Positions 34,675 to 46,672 of a stretch of 64,000 nucleotides of DNA are shown here, one piece after another. The notes under the pieces are model-generated. The model was not told the origin of the DNA. It searched no databases and saw nothing but the letters and a program-made list of their open reading frames with translations. This stretch comes from Lepiota brunneoincarnata. Taxonomy: Eukaryota; Basidiomycota; Agaricomycetes; Agaricales; Agaricaceae. Where the stretch lies: the NCBI GenBank assembly GCA_023014365.1, contig JAEBUN010000074.1:22253-86252 (forward strand), in the 5' to 3' direction. Every line of letters begins with the position of its first letter. Within the stretch, counting starts at the first letter, position 1. Position numbers and translations under genes: made by a program.

Positions 34675-36270
34675 CAAAACCGTTCCAATGTTTTGTACTT
34701 TTGACTTAAAGTAGTAATAGCTCAGTAAATAAAATAGCCATATTTGTGAATATATTTATAAACATAGCCAAATATGTCATATCTGACTCTGCAAAGTTGC
34801 GTCATGTAATACTTCCAAATTAGGCAATTATGAATTTTGTAATCATTTTAAGTCATTGGAACAGTTTTGTCAATGACATATTATACTAGGCTATCCTATT
34901 ATTTCTAGTACTTAGAGTAGCCCCCCCTGGCTTTGAGTACAGCTGCTACTCTTCTAGGCATACTTTCAATTAACTTCTGACACTCAGAAGCTGGAATAGC
35001 ATCCCACTCCTTTTCTACCCTCTGCCACAACTCCTCCATACCCTTGGGAGGAGATTCATACTCTCCTAACTTTCTCTTCACATATTCCCATAAGTGTTCA
35101 ATGGGATTGAGGTCAGGTGACTGTGCTGGCCAGGTTAGGAGCCTAAAATGATTTTTTTGAAACCATTCTTTGGCCAGTGTACTCTTGTGTTTGGGGTCAT
35201 TATCTTGCTGAAAGATAATATCTCAGGGTTTAAGCTTGTACCACCGGAGACTCTTCTTCAAATCTTCCTCCAAAATTTGCACAAACAACTCTGCATCCAT
35301 CCTTCCATCAATCCTCACTGCATAGCCTGGGCCATCCCACAGCATACAGCCCCAAACCATCACTGATCCTCCTCCATACTTCAGAGTTCCCTTGACCAAT
35401 CTTTCACTAAGCCCCTCTCCCTTCTTTTTCCATCCCCACTTCCTCCCATCTGACCCCAAATGATTAATTTTGGTCTCATCAGACCATACAACCAGCTTCC
35501 AGTCCTCCATAGTCCAATGCTGGTGTGTCAGAGCAAAATCCAGCCTAGCCCTCCTATGCTTGTCAGAGAGTAAAGGCTTTTTTTGCTTGACTACAGCCTT
35601 CATTCCTGCCTGTTTGAGATGCCTTGCTACAGTCTGTGAAGAGACTGATGTCCCAATGATGGGAGCAAGAGATTTGGCTATATCTACAGCAATTTCAGCC
35701 TTGCCAGCAGAGATAAGATGGATAGCATGCTGAATATTAGTGGTAGAGAGTTTTGAAGGACATCCTCCAAGTGATTTAGTAAGGCTGGAACAATTTTTAG
35801 AGGCTAGCCTGGATATGGTACTGCGCCCAACACCAGTAATTGCCTCAATTTTAGTATAGGAATGATGAGAATTTAGCAAAGAGAGGATGGTTTGCTTTAG
35901 AGTAGAAGATAATGGCTTCATGGTAGGTAGGGGGGTTGAGAATGATGGGACATGGCTGTCAGCACATCTATTTATATGTCAAAGACACGTGGTCACATGA
36001 TCTTGTTGATTCACAATCAACGGAGTCATGTGATTGCTTGGATTAGTATTAAAAATTACTATTGACAAAACCATTCCAATGACTTAAAATGATTACAAAA
36101 TTCATAATTGCCTCATTTAGAAGTATTCCATAACGCGACTTTGCAGGGTCAGATATGACATATTTGGCTATGTTTATAAATATATTCACAAATTTAGCTA
36201 TTTTATTTACTGAGCTATTACTACTTTAAGTCAAAAGTACAAAACATTGGAACGGTTTTGTGGGTCACTG
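34675..36270 (-). mobile_element. Tc1/mariner element copy 3 (1596 bp)
   Basis: TA at 34673-34674 and 36271-36272; ends as in copies 1 and 2. Inserted in family C RT. This copy is closest to intact. Confidence 0.95.
34905..35921 (-). pseudogene. Tc1-family transposase, one premature TGA
   Basis: 339 codons. The DNA-binding half and WSDET motif are intact; a TGA at 35222-35224 replaces the Arg codon (CGA in copy 1) just before DIIFQQDND. After it, the second Asp, a SPDLNPIEHLW Glu motif (more canonical than in copy 1) and the C-terminus remain in frame. A single C-to-T change thus separates this copy from a full-length ORF. Confidence 0.93.
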
Positions 36271-36272
36271 TA

Positions 36273-37001
36273 TACACCAGCACTAATCTTTCTCTTTATA
36301 ATGGCACAGACTTCATCATAGATCACTGGTGGGATTGGAATGGGCTTCTCAACCCATGGAGTATGTTCTACTGTCGGTATCTCCATCGGTGGGAAGAAAT
36401 CTTCTCTAAAACATCCCCTCTCCTCATCTGTCCATGCAAATGCTTTCTCTTGAAGCATCATGACCTGGTGCATCAGCTTTCTTTCTTCTGGCCACAAGAA
36501 ATCCCCTGCATGGGCTTCATCCAGCTTAAGCTTATGCTCCTCAGTATATCTGCCTGTCGGGGCAAACTCTGGAGGATGCATACTAAGCTCAGGCATTTCT
36601 GCCAGCAGGTCCCCTTTTATTTCTTGTTTTATCCTGAATCTCTCAAGTAAATCACCCAACACTGGTCTCACTTTTAAGGTGACTGGTTTATATTTCTTCC
36701 CAGCCAGGCATTGTACTGTATCTTCGTCATCTTCTTCAGTTTCGAAGATAGTTATTTCCTGACCCTCAGTATCCTGCACATTGGCTATGCGCCCTAGGCA
36801 CAATAATGCCATTGCTTTATCTTCCTGTGGGCAGTCCTCATCGTGTATGACTTAGTCAATGAACATTAGCTGTAGCTCAGCCTCTGAGAAGCTTCCTTTC
36901 GCTAAGCTTAGTGTTTGTGCGATGAGAGGGCCCTTCTCATCATCATAGTCTATTATACAGGCCACCTCTCCTTGTCCCTCAGTCAACTCATTGAGGTTTC
37001 T
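36273..37001 (-). pseudogene. Family C pol, RT N-terminal part
   Basis: Aligns with 8160-8962 of family A: an acidic stretch followed by KRKISAGVY finger residues. In -1 frame relative to protease. A TAG near 36853 (IDxVI) interrupts it. Contains TAAGCTTA at 36527 and 36903. Confidence 0.75.
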
Positions 37002-38091
37002 TGAAAATTTTGACTGTTTTCTCTAAGCTTAGGAGGATTACACTCTCCTCGAGCATAAGTTGGTAACACAGCTCTTTCTCTGGTATTTGGGTCTGTAATA
37101 ACCAAGGTTTGCTTGCCACTGGCGCTATTCCTGACTTCACTAGCTGTCATTACATCAAATGGCCATCCCAGGAGTACTCAATATGCAGGATTACAAACAA
37201 TGTGAACTTGCAAATAGATTGTGACTCCCCCACAGGTAAAGCCTACATTCTTTGCCAACCCACAAGTCTTTTCAGCCTGCCCATTCACATTTTGCAAATT
37301 AATCGTAGTGTCTGGGTCCCAAGAGACTTGACATGCAATCACTGCTTCCTGACTCATGGATACAATCTGTGACCCACTATCTAGCAAGGCCTCTTCCTGC
37401 CAAATGCCATTTATCAGAGTCGGAACTACTCTCAACAGTTCCCATTCTTTAGCAATAAATACTTGCTGTCCCCTGTCCCTTCTGGGGAGTGACTCCAAGT
37501 ACTGCATGATTGGATCCTGAGCTACCCAGGCTTGTGTTGCTGAGCCTTCTTGGAGCACTGTATCATACTTCCGAGAACCGTCTGCTAACTCCATTATCAT
37601 GACCTGTACTAGCCCACCATTAATTTCCATATGTTCTGTATCATCTTCCAAGGGTCCAATTCCTGCTATTAAGCTCTGATTTGTGGGTACCTGTTTTCTC
37701 ATAATTCGCTCTCTATAAGCATTCCTGTATAAAAGTGACAATGCCAAGAGTTCTCCATGTGATACTGAGGCTTCTCACTTCAATACCCTGCTGAGTACTT
37801 CCTCAACATCGACATTCCTCTCTATAGGGGCCTAGTGCTTATACACAGGCTCCTTCTTGGATGATTCCATCCTTCTGACAGGCAGCAGTGGTACCTCAAC
37901 GACTGGGTGCAGTGGTTTCACATTTCTATATGGTAATTCCCCTACCACTGCACACGTTGATTTCTCCATTGTCTGCCCTATTTCCTCATTTTCTGATTCT
38001 TCTGATTGTCCAGAATCCAATGCATCCTCAGGAGTCTGTCCTCTGGCAAAGGTGACCTTCTTCTTCAGAGCTGGCTCCTTCCTCGAACCCT
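37002..38091 (-). pseudogene. Family C retropepsin-like protease region
   Basis: EEALLDSGSQIVSMS is a complete retropepsin active-site loop. It is preceded by an acidic/basic linker (KKKVTFARGQ) entered by -1 frameshift from gag at 38092-38100. Point stops (near 37180, 37776 and 37831) break the frame. The end is followed by the AAATTTTC string at 37002-37012. Confidence 0.8.
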
Positions 38092-40137
38092 TTAGAAACC
38101 TGACTCCGAGTTCCAAGTCTTCGCGCCACTCCTGGTGTCCAAATACTGGCTTGCCAAGGGTGTACCATCTGTCAAACCACTAAGCTTAGCCTGTATCTGG
38201 GCCAATTGCTTGGCCAAAGACTGTATTTCGACATTATCATCCTTTCTGGTCATAAGCTTAACCTTTAGGGCACTCCCAGCATGGATGGTAGCTGTTTCCA
38301 ACATTTCCATGCACTGCTTCAGATGGCAGATTTCTTCTTCCGCTGGCGACCTTTGGCTTTCTGACCTTGGGAATGCTTTCTGCGCAAACACTGCTGCCGC
38401 TGGCACTTGCAGTAACTCAGGCTCAACCTCTGGCAGTTCTGGTATCTGAATGAAGAGTTGTCCCTTTGTCGCATAGTACTTTGCTACTTTCTCTTTAATA
38501 GGCCCTTCTCCTCGAGGGATACTTGAGCCATCTCCCATATATATTTTGTTCCCTTCAACTCTAATTCGGCCAGCTTGTTTATCCACCTCCATGTCCAGGC
38601 AGAATAACCAACTATGCCCCAATAACCAACAGTAGAAACACTTGCAATCGGAAAGCAACCCTGCTGGCCCACTTCCAGTATTCCTCTGAGCATGATTATA
38701 GCTGGCATGATTATGTCCGTCCTTCGCCAAACTCTCTAAGTATGATTTTAAAGTATGCCCCTGGATATTCATGAGGTCCTTAAGCTCAGCAAGACTGCCT
38801 GCCATCTGCAAGACTTCATCCTGAAACTTCTGCTTTAAGCTTTGCAGCTCTTGTTTTACTACAGGGTCATAAGTCCCTGTTCTGGACATCACAGGTGGAT
38901 GGCTCATCGATGCCAAGTTCACCAGCCTTGAATCCTGATGAAGGGATCACATAAGTGTTTTGCCAATCGAAATTTCAATGGCTTTATCCATGATGATCCT
39001 CCAATCATAGGGGTCCTCTTCGTGTAAATCCTTTGCAGTTAGTGCCGACCCATCACTCGCGGTTCTATGCACCCTGGTGATCACTAATCTTGCATTGAGT
39101 ACATCCTGGAACACGGAGTCTAGTGCGCTTGTAAATAACTCAACTAGCTCTTGGTTCAAGACTACTGCTGGCAACTTCAGGCACTTCTCTGCTTCTAGAA
39201 TGAATCGCCTTTTGAAGTCCAAGACTTTATGCTCATCATTCATCGCAATGCCTCTACTCTCTGTGCAGAGTTCCCTCAAGCATCGCACTGAGCCCTGCTT
39301 GGCTGCCACAGTCTCAGGATATTCTTTCTTTAATCTCTCTACAAAGCCGGTCCAGCTCCCTGCTAGGAACTCCGCAAAACTCATCCACTCTTCATGGATA
39401 TCCTGGTCCATGTATGACACTGCCCAATTTATCCTTTCTGCATCGTCTGCCATCTTTGTTATCATGAAGAGCCATTCAAGCATCCAGAGATAATTTCTCA
39501 ATGTCTGTGGTTTTGATGCATCCCATCTGGGAGCATTATTGCTAAAGGGAATTGGCATATGCTCATGTCCCATTTTACTAGCTATAGTCATCGTAGACAG
39601 CATAGTTTGTTTTGTCTGTACAGTTGGAGTTGACTGTGATATCTGTGGTACCATAGAGGCACCAGGGGGGTTTGTATGAAACGAGTTTTGGTTTGGTAAC
39701 ACTAAGCTTAGCATAGGAATGGTCTGGCCGTCCTGGTTTTTGGTGTGCAGAATATGCGCTATGTTGCAAACTGAGGCTGGAAGCCTTATAGTAATTCTGG
39801 GAGCAGTAGAGATCAGCAGTATGACTTCTCTTGATACTGCAACTGCTAAACTGCTTGCTGTGCTTGCAGTTATAGAACCAGTAGGATCTTTTCGCTTTCA
39901 AGAGGTACTAGCAGCAATGAGGCCTTCAGAACCTTCTGGACGATTAGAATTCTGAGTAGTCCTCTGTTTTGGGGGGTCAATCTTCCTGAGACTGCTCTCG
40001 AAGGAGATTTTGGGTGACTTTACAGTCTTTGCTTGAACCTTTTTCTGCTTCGCAGGTGAAAGGCGGGCCAGTGTCCAAGTCTTTTGGTGTTTGTCCCATG
40101 AAATTCAACTGAAAACCCCCCTCATGGTGGCTCCAGA
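38092..40137 (-). pseudogene. Family C gag
   Basis: From a leader next to the LTR (40137) through a Ser/Pro-rich N-terminus, capsid-like helices (LRNYLWMLEWLFMITK, ISYMDQDIHEEW-like region at 39400), a TAA-type break near 38944 and a second half with CFYCWLLGHSWLFC, a CCHC knuckle. The C-terminal coiled region ends SGF followed by stop at 38092-38094, as in family A. Contains TAAGCTTA at 38181, 38253 and 39703. Confidence 0.82.
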
Positions 40138-41438
40138 TGAAAAGGTAGAAACATTCATGGATTTTTAATATAGATGGAGGGCTTGTTCTCACTAAGCTTA
40201 GCCGAAATTCAATAAGCTTAAGCTAGTACAAGTGATATGAGATAGATAATGAACAGTTTCGTCTTTTAGGGTGTTCTGGGGGTGCATTCTGACAGCAAAA
40301 TTCAAGAGAGTAGGGTTTTAGAGGTTAACAAACAGCCGTTGAAGTTATCTTAGCCATACAGTGCAACAATGAAAGGACAATCCCTGTCAATTCAAAGCGT
40401 GGGGTCTCTGGTCTCTGGTCTCTGGTCTCTGAACTCTGTTCTCTGTCTCTGTCTCTGTCTCTAGCACTCTGGAACTCTAAACTCTGGGCTCTGTTCTCTG
40501 TCTCTGTCTCTGGGTTGGTCAATGACCAAAGAAATCACACTTAACAATGCACACTAAATAGTCCTTTGAAACCGTTCTTGATCATGGCTTGCAGACTTGT
40601 GTGTGGAAGCGGGGGTGAGACCTCTTTCTTCTCCATGGACAAGCACGACCATATTTATATTGTTTAGATACATATGAGAGATAGTAAATATGAAATAGAA
40701 AACAATAAGCTTAATTGTTACAGGTACTGCAGAATATTTTGGAAGGTTCGGTAGCATTTCTACTTTGCCCTGGGTTATGGGTTTTTCTCTGATTGACAAA
40801 TGGCAATCCAGCCAGACATGTTCTGTGCTTGTCTGCATTATTCTGTCTCCATGCAAGTGCGTTTAAGCCTCCAGATCAATTATGATTGGAATGCATGGCA
40901 TATGAGCAATCCCTTGATCCATTGTAATTAATCTCAGTCAGGCAATATGCCAAGGTGCCAGGACCCACAAAGCACTTGTTAATTATGAGTCTTTGACATG
41001 TCTAGGGTTTTGGGCATCGGGTGTCACCTCCCAAATGTTGGACGTTCCGTTCCGTGGTCTGGTCATCATTATTGGGCTCACTATGGGCATAATACGCCTG
41101 CAACAGCCGCTATGTACATTCTTTAGGTTCCAACAAATCCGAGTTCATCAGAAAACTGCTCATAAGGTCCCTGGCTGTGACCGGAGTATACTCAATAGGC
41201 TATGTAGAGTCTGGAATCCCTCCAGAAAGCATTCTGATAGCTTGGTTCACTAAGCTTAGTGATAATGAGCTGGTTTGAACACTTCTGAGGCTTGAATATC
41301 CTCAGTTCAGTCAAACTGGCTACTATGGGACATAGTACCAATCCTCTATAGGGTTCTTTAATGATACAGCCAATGATTCTATGTAGAGAATTATTCCGGA
41401 GTATGGAATTCATGTATAGGCATGAAATCAGTGTATCA
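40138..41438 (-). repeat. Family C 5' LTR, full length (1301 bp)
   Basis: Starts TGAAAAGG and ends GTGTATCA on the plus strand (TG...CA on both strands). Same length as the solo LTR. On the minus strand it is directly followed by TCTGGAGCC, a plausible primer-binding area, then gag. Right flank is integrase of element D. Confidence 0.9.
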
Positions 41439-41774
41439 CCGGTATTCCACCAAAATCTTCTAACCCCATATACCAAAACAGAAGCATACGGATCTCATCC
41501 GACTCCACCACCACCAGACATCATCAACAAAGAAGAAGAATACAAAATAGAAGCTATTCTTAATCACTGCCGATATTGCGGAAAACTTCAATACTATGTC
41601 AAATGGAAAGGATACTCCCACATGGAGAATGAGTGGATCACTGATAAAACACTCCATGCAAACACCAAAGAATACCTAACCAAGTATAAAGAAGCTCATG
41701 GAATTCCCCAGAAAGATCAGGAACCCACCAGAACCTACCAAAGACAACTTCACTCTCACATCAAACACACTTAA
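41439..41774 (+). pseudogene. Integrase tail and chromodomain of element D
   Basis: Begins PVFHQNLL, the usual end of the integrase GPY/F module (HPVFHVSLL in related elements), then a chromodomain: YKIEAILNHC, LQYYVKWKGYSHMENEW with the aromatic Y, W and W/E positions expected for binding methylated histone tails. In chromoviruses this domain steers integration to heterochromatin. Upstream integrase is lost at the family C junction. Confidence 0.88.
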
Positions 41775-43150
41775 AAAGATGCCCATGAACCTCAACCTCA
41801 ATCGCCCTCAAACCACTCCCCCTTACTCCACAACACCCTCCCCAACTTCCTCATCATCCTCTATCATCATCATTAATAATGCAAGCGTCAAACATACAAC
41901 ACTTCAAACAACTCCTGTTCCGGCCCTGTCTCCCAATACCCCCTCTCACACCTTTGCCGCTGCTTACACCTCCCTCAGAGATGAGACCCCCAACCCCAAT
42001 GCCACCCCAGAACCAACAATTGCCCCAGCCATCTCCCTTAGATACCATACAGCTGGAGTACAACCACATGGACCAGATCACCCTTCTAATGGAGATCTGT
42101 GCAAGGCTGCCACTGATGGAGCCTTTACAAATAAATTGGAACACTCTCCAATTTCAGAATACGACCAACAACTCTGGTACAACTATACCTACCATGTATG
42201 ACAGACTAAGGCTCTTGCTACTGCATACAATACGCAACATGCCTGGGCAGAATCACTCGAGCGACTTCTCCACTCAAGATTGAGCCTCATGTCTGAGGTG
42301 TCGAAGAACCTACCCAAGTGAGATGAGATACATACCTTGCAGCCCCCTACCACAACCATTTCCCCCACCACTACCATGACAACCCCTACCACAATCACCA
42401 CCACCACTCCCAGCAAGGGAAAGAAGTCCACCAACATCAGAAATTCCTTCAGACTTCTCACCCCCACCAAGAACACCACCCACACCGTCACCAATAACAA
42501 CATCCCAATTCGGAACTCCCCCAATCCCATTCACACACAAACCAACCCCCAAACCACTGACAGATCGGTCTGCATTCAATGCAGACATACTAGACACTGG
42601 GCTATGGATTGCCCACAATTTGCCTGTCTTGGATGCAAACAATATGCCCCAGGACACTACTCATATGATTGCATCAAACATAGATGCCCCCACTGCGCAG
42701 TCTTCCAACCACACCATAAATGGACCAAGTGCCCTGCTTGAAAGACCTGACACACCCCCTACTCCTGAACTCCAGCAATCCATCCCACAACAACCCCTTC
42801 CACTCACAGTCAATACATCGACCTCACTAACAATGACTATTATGAGGAATGCTATCACAAGGTCACCAAGTCCAACATCACAGGAGAACCATGCAGTTCT
42901 TTCTGAAGAAAACCAAATCGTCCCCACAGAAGATAGAATTGAAAGCCCTCATTTCAGACAACTCCTATATGACATATTCTATCCAGGACAGCCCCCCTCC
43001 CCAGAAACTGCCACAGTACTCAATCTCCACAGAACCCCTACCCCTACCTTTTCACCCATCATCCCCCCTCAACCAGACTCCACCAACCAACCCCAAGTTG
43101 ACTACTACAAACCAAATTATCTAGCCAAATACCCAGAAGAAGGAAACTAA
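41698..43150 (+). pseudogene. Zinc-knuckle accessory ORF downstream of chromodomain
   Basis: Overlaps the chromodomain ORF in another frame. A Pro/Thr/Ser-rich N-terminus is followed by a helical part (ALATAYNTQHAWAESLERLL) and a low-complexity Thr/Pro tract, then three tandem zinc knuckles: CIQCRHTRHWAMDC (CX2CX4HX4C), CLGCKQYAPGHYSYDC and CPHCAVFQPHHKWTKC (both CX2CX6HX4C). A further Pro-rich frame runs 42740-43150. At least two stops (42199, 42319) break it. It looks like a nucleocapsid-type RNA-binding protein placed 3' of integrase; I do not recognise a described family. Confidence 0.55.
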
Positions 43151-43530
43151 TGAGTTGTAATGGAAAACAACTCTAGAAAAGGACCTAATGTTATCAGAAG
43201 TCTCATCCAAAGGACAGTTATTTTTAGTTTACATTCCCATGTCACTATAGAACCATCAGTAGTGTACATCAGAAGGACTATTCTTAGTATATGCCTCATG
43301 TTTCTTATCTCTGACTCACAGTTACTCTGGTCCAGACTATTATAGTAGGAGTACAGCCACACTTAGAAGTATATAAGGATACAGTACATTACCTTGTATC
43401 CTTATCTTAGTGTTATACAGTTCTTGCCTCCTATAACTCTTTGCCTCTAAACCAGCTGGACTATAGTGCTCCGTTGTCTCCAAGTCACGCTTAGTAGGAC
43501 AGGACCAAGTCTGTATAGACATCCTGTGTC
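43151..43530 (+). repeat. LTR-like 3' end of element D
   Basis: Follows a purine-rich AGAAGAAGGAAAC tract, starts TGAGTTGTAATGG, contains TATATAAGG at 43370 and an inverted pair around 43375-43410. A single copy, so the boundaries are provisional. Confidence 0.45.
43370..43377 (+). promoter_or_regulatory. TATA box in D LTR-like region
   Basis: TATATAAGG, at the same relative position to a downstream inverted repeat as in the B LTR. Confidence 0.35.
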
Positions 43531-45774
43531 GAACCCCATGCTCCTCACGAGCAAACCCCTAACCCAAATAACAGAGCTTAGTCAAAGCAGGCTTGGGCTG
43601 CTTACCAGCGTGAAGGAAGCAAGAGCAGAAACCATGAGAGGTTTTAGACCACCTGAAACAAGGAAGCCCATGGTGAGTAATTATATCCTGGTCAATTTAT
43701 GCACCATCAAATATCCTCACTAACTATTGGGTAGCAGGGAGCTGGCTCCATCCATGGCTCTGGTGGAGGGGGAGGTATGCTCATTGGTGTTTCTGCAGTG
43801 ATTTGTATTCCCAAGGGCCCAGTTGAGGTGTGTGGTTATCACTGATCACTGGACGCCATTAAGCAAAGGAACAGGATGCCTTGAACTGTGTTACTGCTCC
43901 AAGTGGCCCCCATGTGGCCTATCTTGAGAAATATGGGCTAGCAATATGGAATGAGCTCTCTCCACTCCAGTTTTGCAAGGGTTGGAGCAGTTCTGAAAGC
44001 TTGGTTTGGTTGTAAACATGCCTCCCATGTGATTTTCAGTGGATTGATAAGGAGGGCCTTAGGTGGTTTTTGCTCAGCAGAGAAGGGAAGTTGTTGTTTA
44101 ATCCCTATATTAGTGAACCCAATGGCCAAAACCTCTTTGACATGAAAGGGTGAACAGGAGCTAGCATCTGAGACTCCAGGATAGTCATCAGTGAGTTGTT
44201 AGGCTTGATCTTAATATAAACACTGACCATGTATATCTGCAAGTAGTGCTTTCTTGTTCTGTTGACCCCAAGGTCTATGGTATTTGGACCAATGGTACAC
44301 AAAGAGAGGCATCTGGGAGTGGTGGCAGGACATTTAGTAGTGATGGGGCATTGAGGGCAGGGGCTTTGACAGGTGGGAAAGGTCTCAAAAGAGAAGGCAA
44401 CATCAGTTCTGATAGTGAACCAGATGAGATTGGTCCATTAGCCAATAGGGTAGTGGCTTGGTGGAAAGCCAAATGACCACATCATGTGTCAGTCCCACAG
44501 GAAGTCCACAGTTCCTCTGGTCCCAGCAGAACCACCAGATACTCCCATGCACATGAAAGGCTGAAGAATAAATTGTGCTTACACAAAGGTATGGGTTAAT
44601 TTTTTATATGATGACTCAAAGTTCAATATCTAACCTCAAGGTTCCCAATGCAACCAAGGCCATAGTAAGGAACAGTTGGGCCAAGATTCTACATTCAGCA
44701 GGATTCAGTATGGTAGGTTAAGTACACCTATCTAAGAGTCCTGCTCAATGTATTCAACCCATGCAGTTTCAGTGGCCTCATCTGCTGTATCTGGATCACT
44801 CATCACAGCTAGCCTAATTGTGGTGGATCTAGCCCTTGGTGAGGTCAGCAACTAACTACTTATCTTGCAAACCACCATACTCATTGATCTTCCTCATAAC
44901 AAGCAGACAGTAGCTGCTTTGGACCCTTTGGCAGGTCACCCAATGGATGTAGATGTACTAGCCACCCTGGCTATTGGCAAATTCTCCCTGGAGTCCTGCC
45001 TTGTAAGGGGACTGGTGGCATGTGCTCCCCCTTACACAAGGTACATCTAAGGGCCTGCAGTTGGACATTTGGGCTTGGCCTCTCTAGCCAATGCCCAATG
45101 CCAAGCCCAGTCTCAGCCTTCAGCCACCCCCATCTCCGAGTCCGATCCCCAAGTGACTTCATTACTAATAGTTGTTTGTTTATTGTTTGTGTACATTATT
45201 ACTGGTAGCTTACATAGTGCTTGGTTACCCAGTCTGTGCACAGGCCACTATGTATATATATAGCATGGGTGGCAATTTTAATCACCACCTGAATATCAAC
45301 TTGGTTCCAGTGCATTATTCTCCCCTAACATGCCTCCCCAACCACACCTTTCTCATTTTTTTCCCAGCTACCCTTGTCATCTGTAAACAATGCAGCTGGC
45401 CCCTCAGCTCTAGATAGCCCCATAACTACTGTCCATCAAAACAGCAGTGACCTCATAGCTTTAATTACTGCCCAGCCCACCTTTGATCTTCTACCTTCCC
45501 CTCCCCATATATTCATTCACTGGGGTGATTACACCTACAGAAACATCTATGAACCATCCTTTAAACCCCCCTCCTTCGATGTATGAGTTACTTGTACCCT
45601 TCATCAGAGGCAGAAGTTATTATACATTCAACTACTGAACTTACACACTCTCTTTTATTAGTCTTGCTCCTTTAATTTGGTCTTGCTCATTTAGCCTACA
45701 CATTCAATAACACTATCTAGTTTGCAACTAATTTTCCACTTCCTACCTACCTTGTATGAGCCCAATAATGCATA
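43531..45774. other. Unassigned, probably degenerate repeat DNA
   Basis: Several short plus-strand ORFs (44246-44476, 44865-45050, 45374-45586) show protein-like composition but no motif I recognise; a hydrophobic stretch of ~20 residues lies near 45165-45215. Possibly the remains of another element. No supported gene. Confidence 0.3.
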
Positions 45775-46672
45775 CAGTGGGTCAAAAAACTGTCCAAATG
45801 TTTTCACTATTAGGAAAGCTCAGCTACTAGTGGACCAGGGTGATTACATAAATACTTGGGAAAATAGACAATAATAATATAGCATATTGAGATCCCGAAT
45901 CCGTTTAAATCACGTGATTTGTCCGAGACGTAATGGAGCAATTAATCATTTAAAATATTAACTCATTGGGACAGTTTTTTAACCCTCTACTATTTTCCTC
46001 ATTTATACATTGTATAGCCTCTTTTTGCCTTGATAACTGCCTTGAGCCTTCTGGTCATGCTTTCTAAAAGTTTATGACACCCTTCTGCAGCAATCCTATC
46101 CCACTTTACCACCAACCTGTTCCATAATTCATGTATTCCCTCAGGTGGTTTCTCATATCCCTTCAACCAGTCCTTCAGGTATATCCAAAGGTGTTCAATG
46201 GAATTGGGGTCAGGGAATTGTGCAAGCTATAGTAGAACTTGCATATTGTTATCTTCAAACCACTCTACTACCCTTTTAGACTTGTATTTTGGGTCATTGT
46301 CCTACTAGAATATCCACTCCTCCTCCTCTATCTCCAAAGTTTCAAAGCTATTCACCATCCCACACTCCAAAATCTCACAGTACTGCTCTATATCTATGAT
46401 CCTCTCAACCTCTACTAGCATTCCTACTCCTTTCCACTGCATAGCCTGTCATACCATAATGTTATCACTGCATTCATGCTTAACAGTAGGAATAATAGTT
46501 TTGTCTAAGAGTCCTTCCCTCTTATACATTTTCCCATATGACCCAAGCTTGTTGATATTTGTTTCATCTGTCCATAATATTCACACTTCAACATGGGACT
46601 CAGCTACCCCAGCCCCATATCCTTGCATAACCTTCAATAAATCAAATTGAAATGTGGTATTGACATTGCCAC
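45775..46672 (-). mobile_element. Diverged Tc1/mariner element, truncated
   Basis: Begins CAGTGGGTCAAAAAACTGTC after TA (45773-45774), with the inverted copy of the end word at 45964-45983, the same end architecture as the other Tc1 copies. The far end is lost where an inverted-repeat element starts at 46673. Confidence 0.8.
46005..46672 (-). pseudogene. Diverged Tc1-family transposase remnant
   Basis: DDE half only: WTDETNINKLGS-like first Asp, QDNDPKYKS second Asp and PNSIEHLW Glu with DD34E-type spacing, then a conserved C-terminal helix ending RLKAVIKAKRG. Stops replace Trp or Gln at several points, and the DNA-binding N-terminus is absent. Confidence 0.82.

Larger units (their letters stand above)
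20769..41438 (-). mobile_element. Family C retroelement complex (20.7 kb), chimeric
   Basis: Two LTRs in the same orientation bound it: a truncated copy at 20769-21809 and a full 1301-bp copy at 40138-41438. Between them on the minus strand are gag, protease, RT, RNase H and integrase related to family A, and on the plus strand a split antisense gene. Later insertions are a solo LTR (31184-32484), Tc1 copy 3 (34675-36270) and a 7.4-kb repeat array. The outer flanks do not match: the left is B gag and the right is D integrase, with no common target duplication, so this is a rearranged unit. TAAGCTTA palindromes are scattered throughout. Confidence 0.82.
41439..43530 (+). mobile_element. 3' end of chromodomain Ty3/gypsy element D
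   Basis: Integrase tail and chromodomain, an additional ORF with zinc knuckles and an LTR-like end. The LTR-like sequence differs from family B, so this is treated as a separate family. The 5' part is missing, cut at the family C LTR. Confidence 0.75.

Noticed and set aside
40325..40522. ORF with repeated ETE/RDRDRD residues
   Set aside because: Translation of a TCTCTG microsatellite inside the LTR; the same false ORF appears at 32099-32296.
20769..41438. Giant DNA transposon with ~1.3-kb terminal inverted repeats (32.5 and 40.1 kb repeats face each other)
   Set aside because: The inner repeat has its own TG...CA ends and a GCGC duplication, so it is a solo LTR; the inverted arrangement is incidental.
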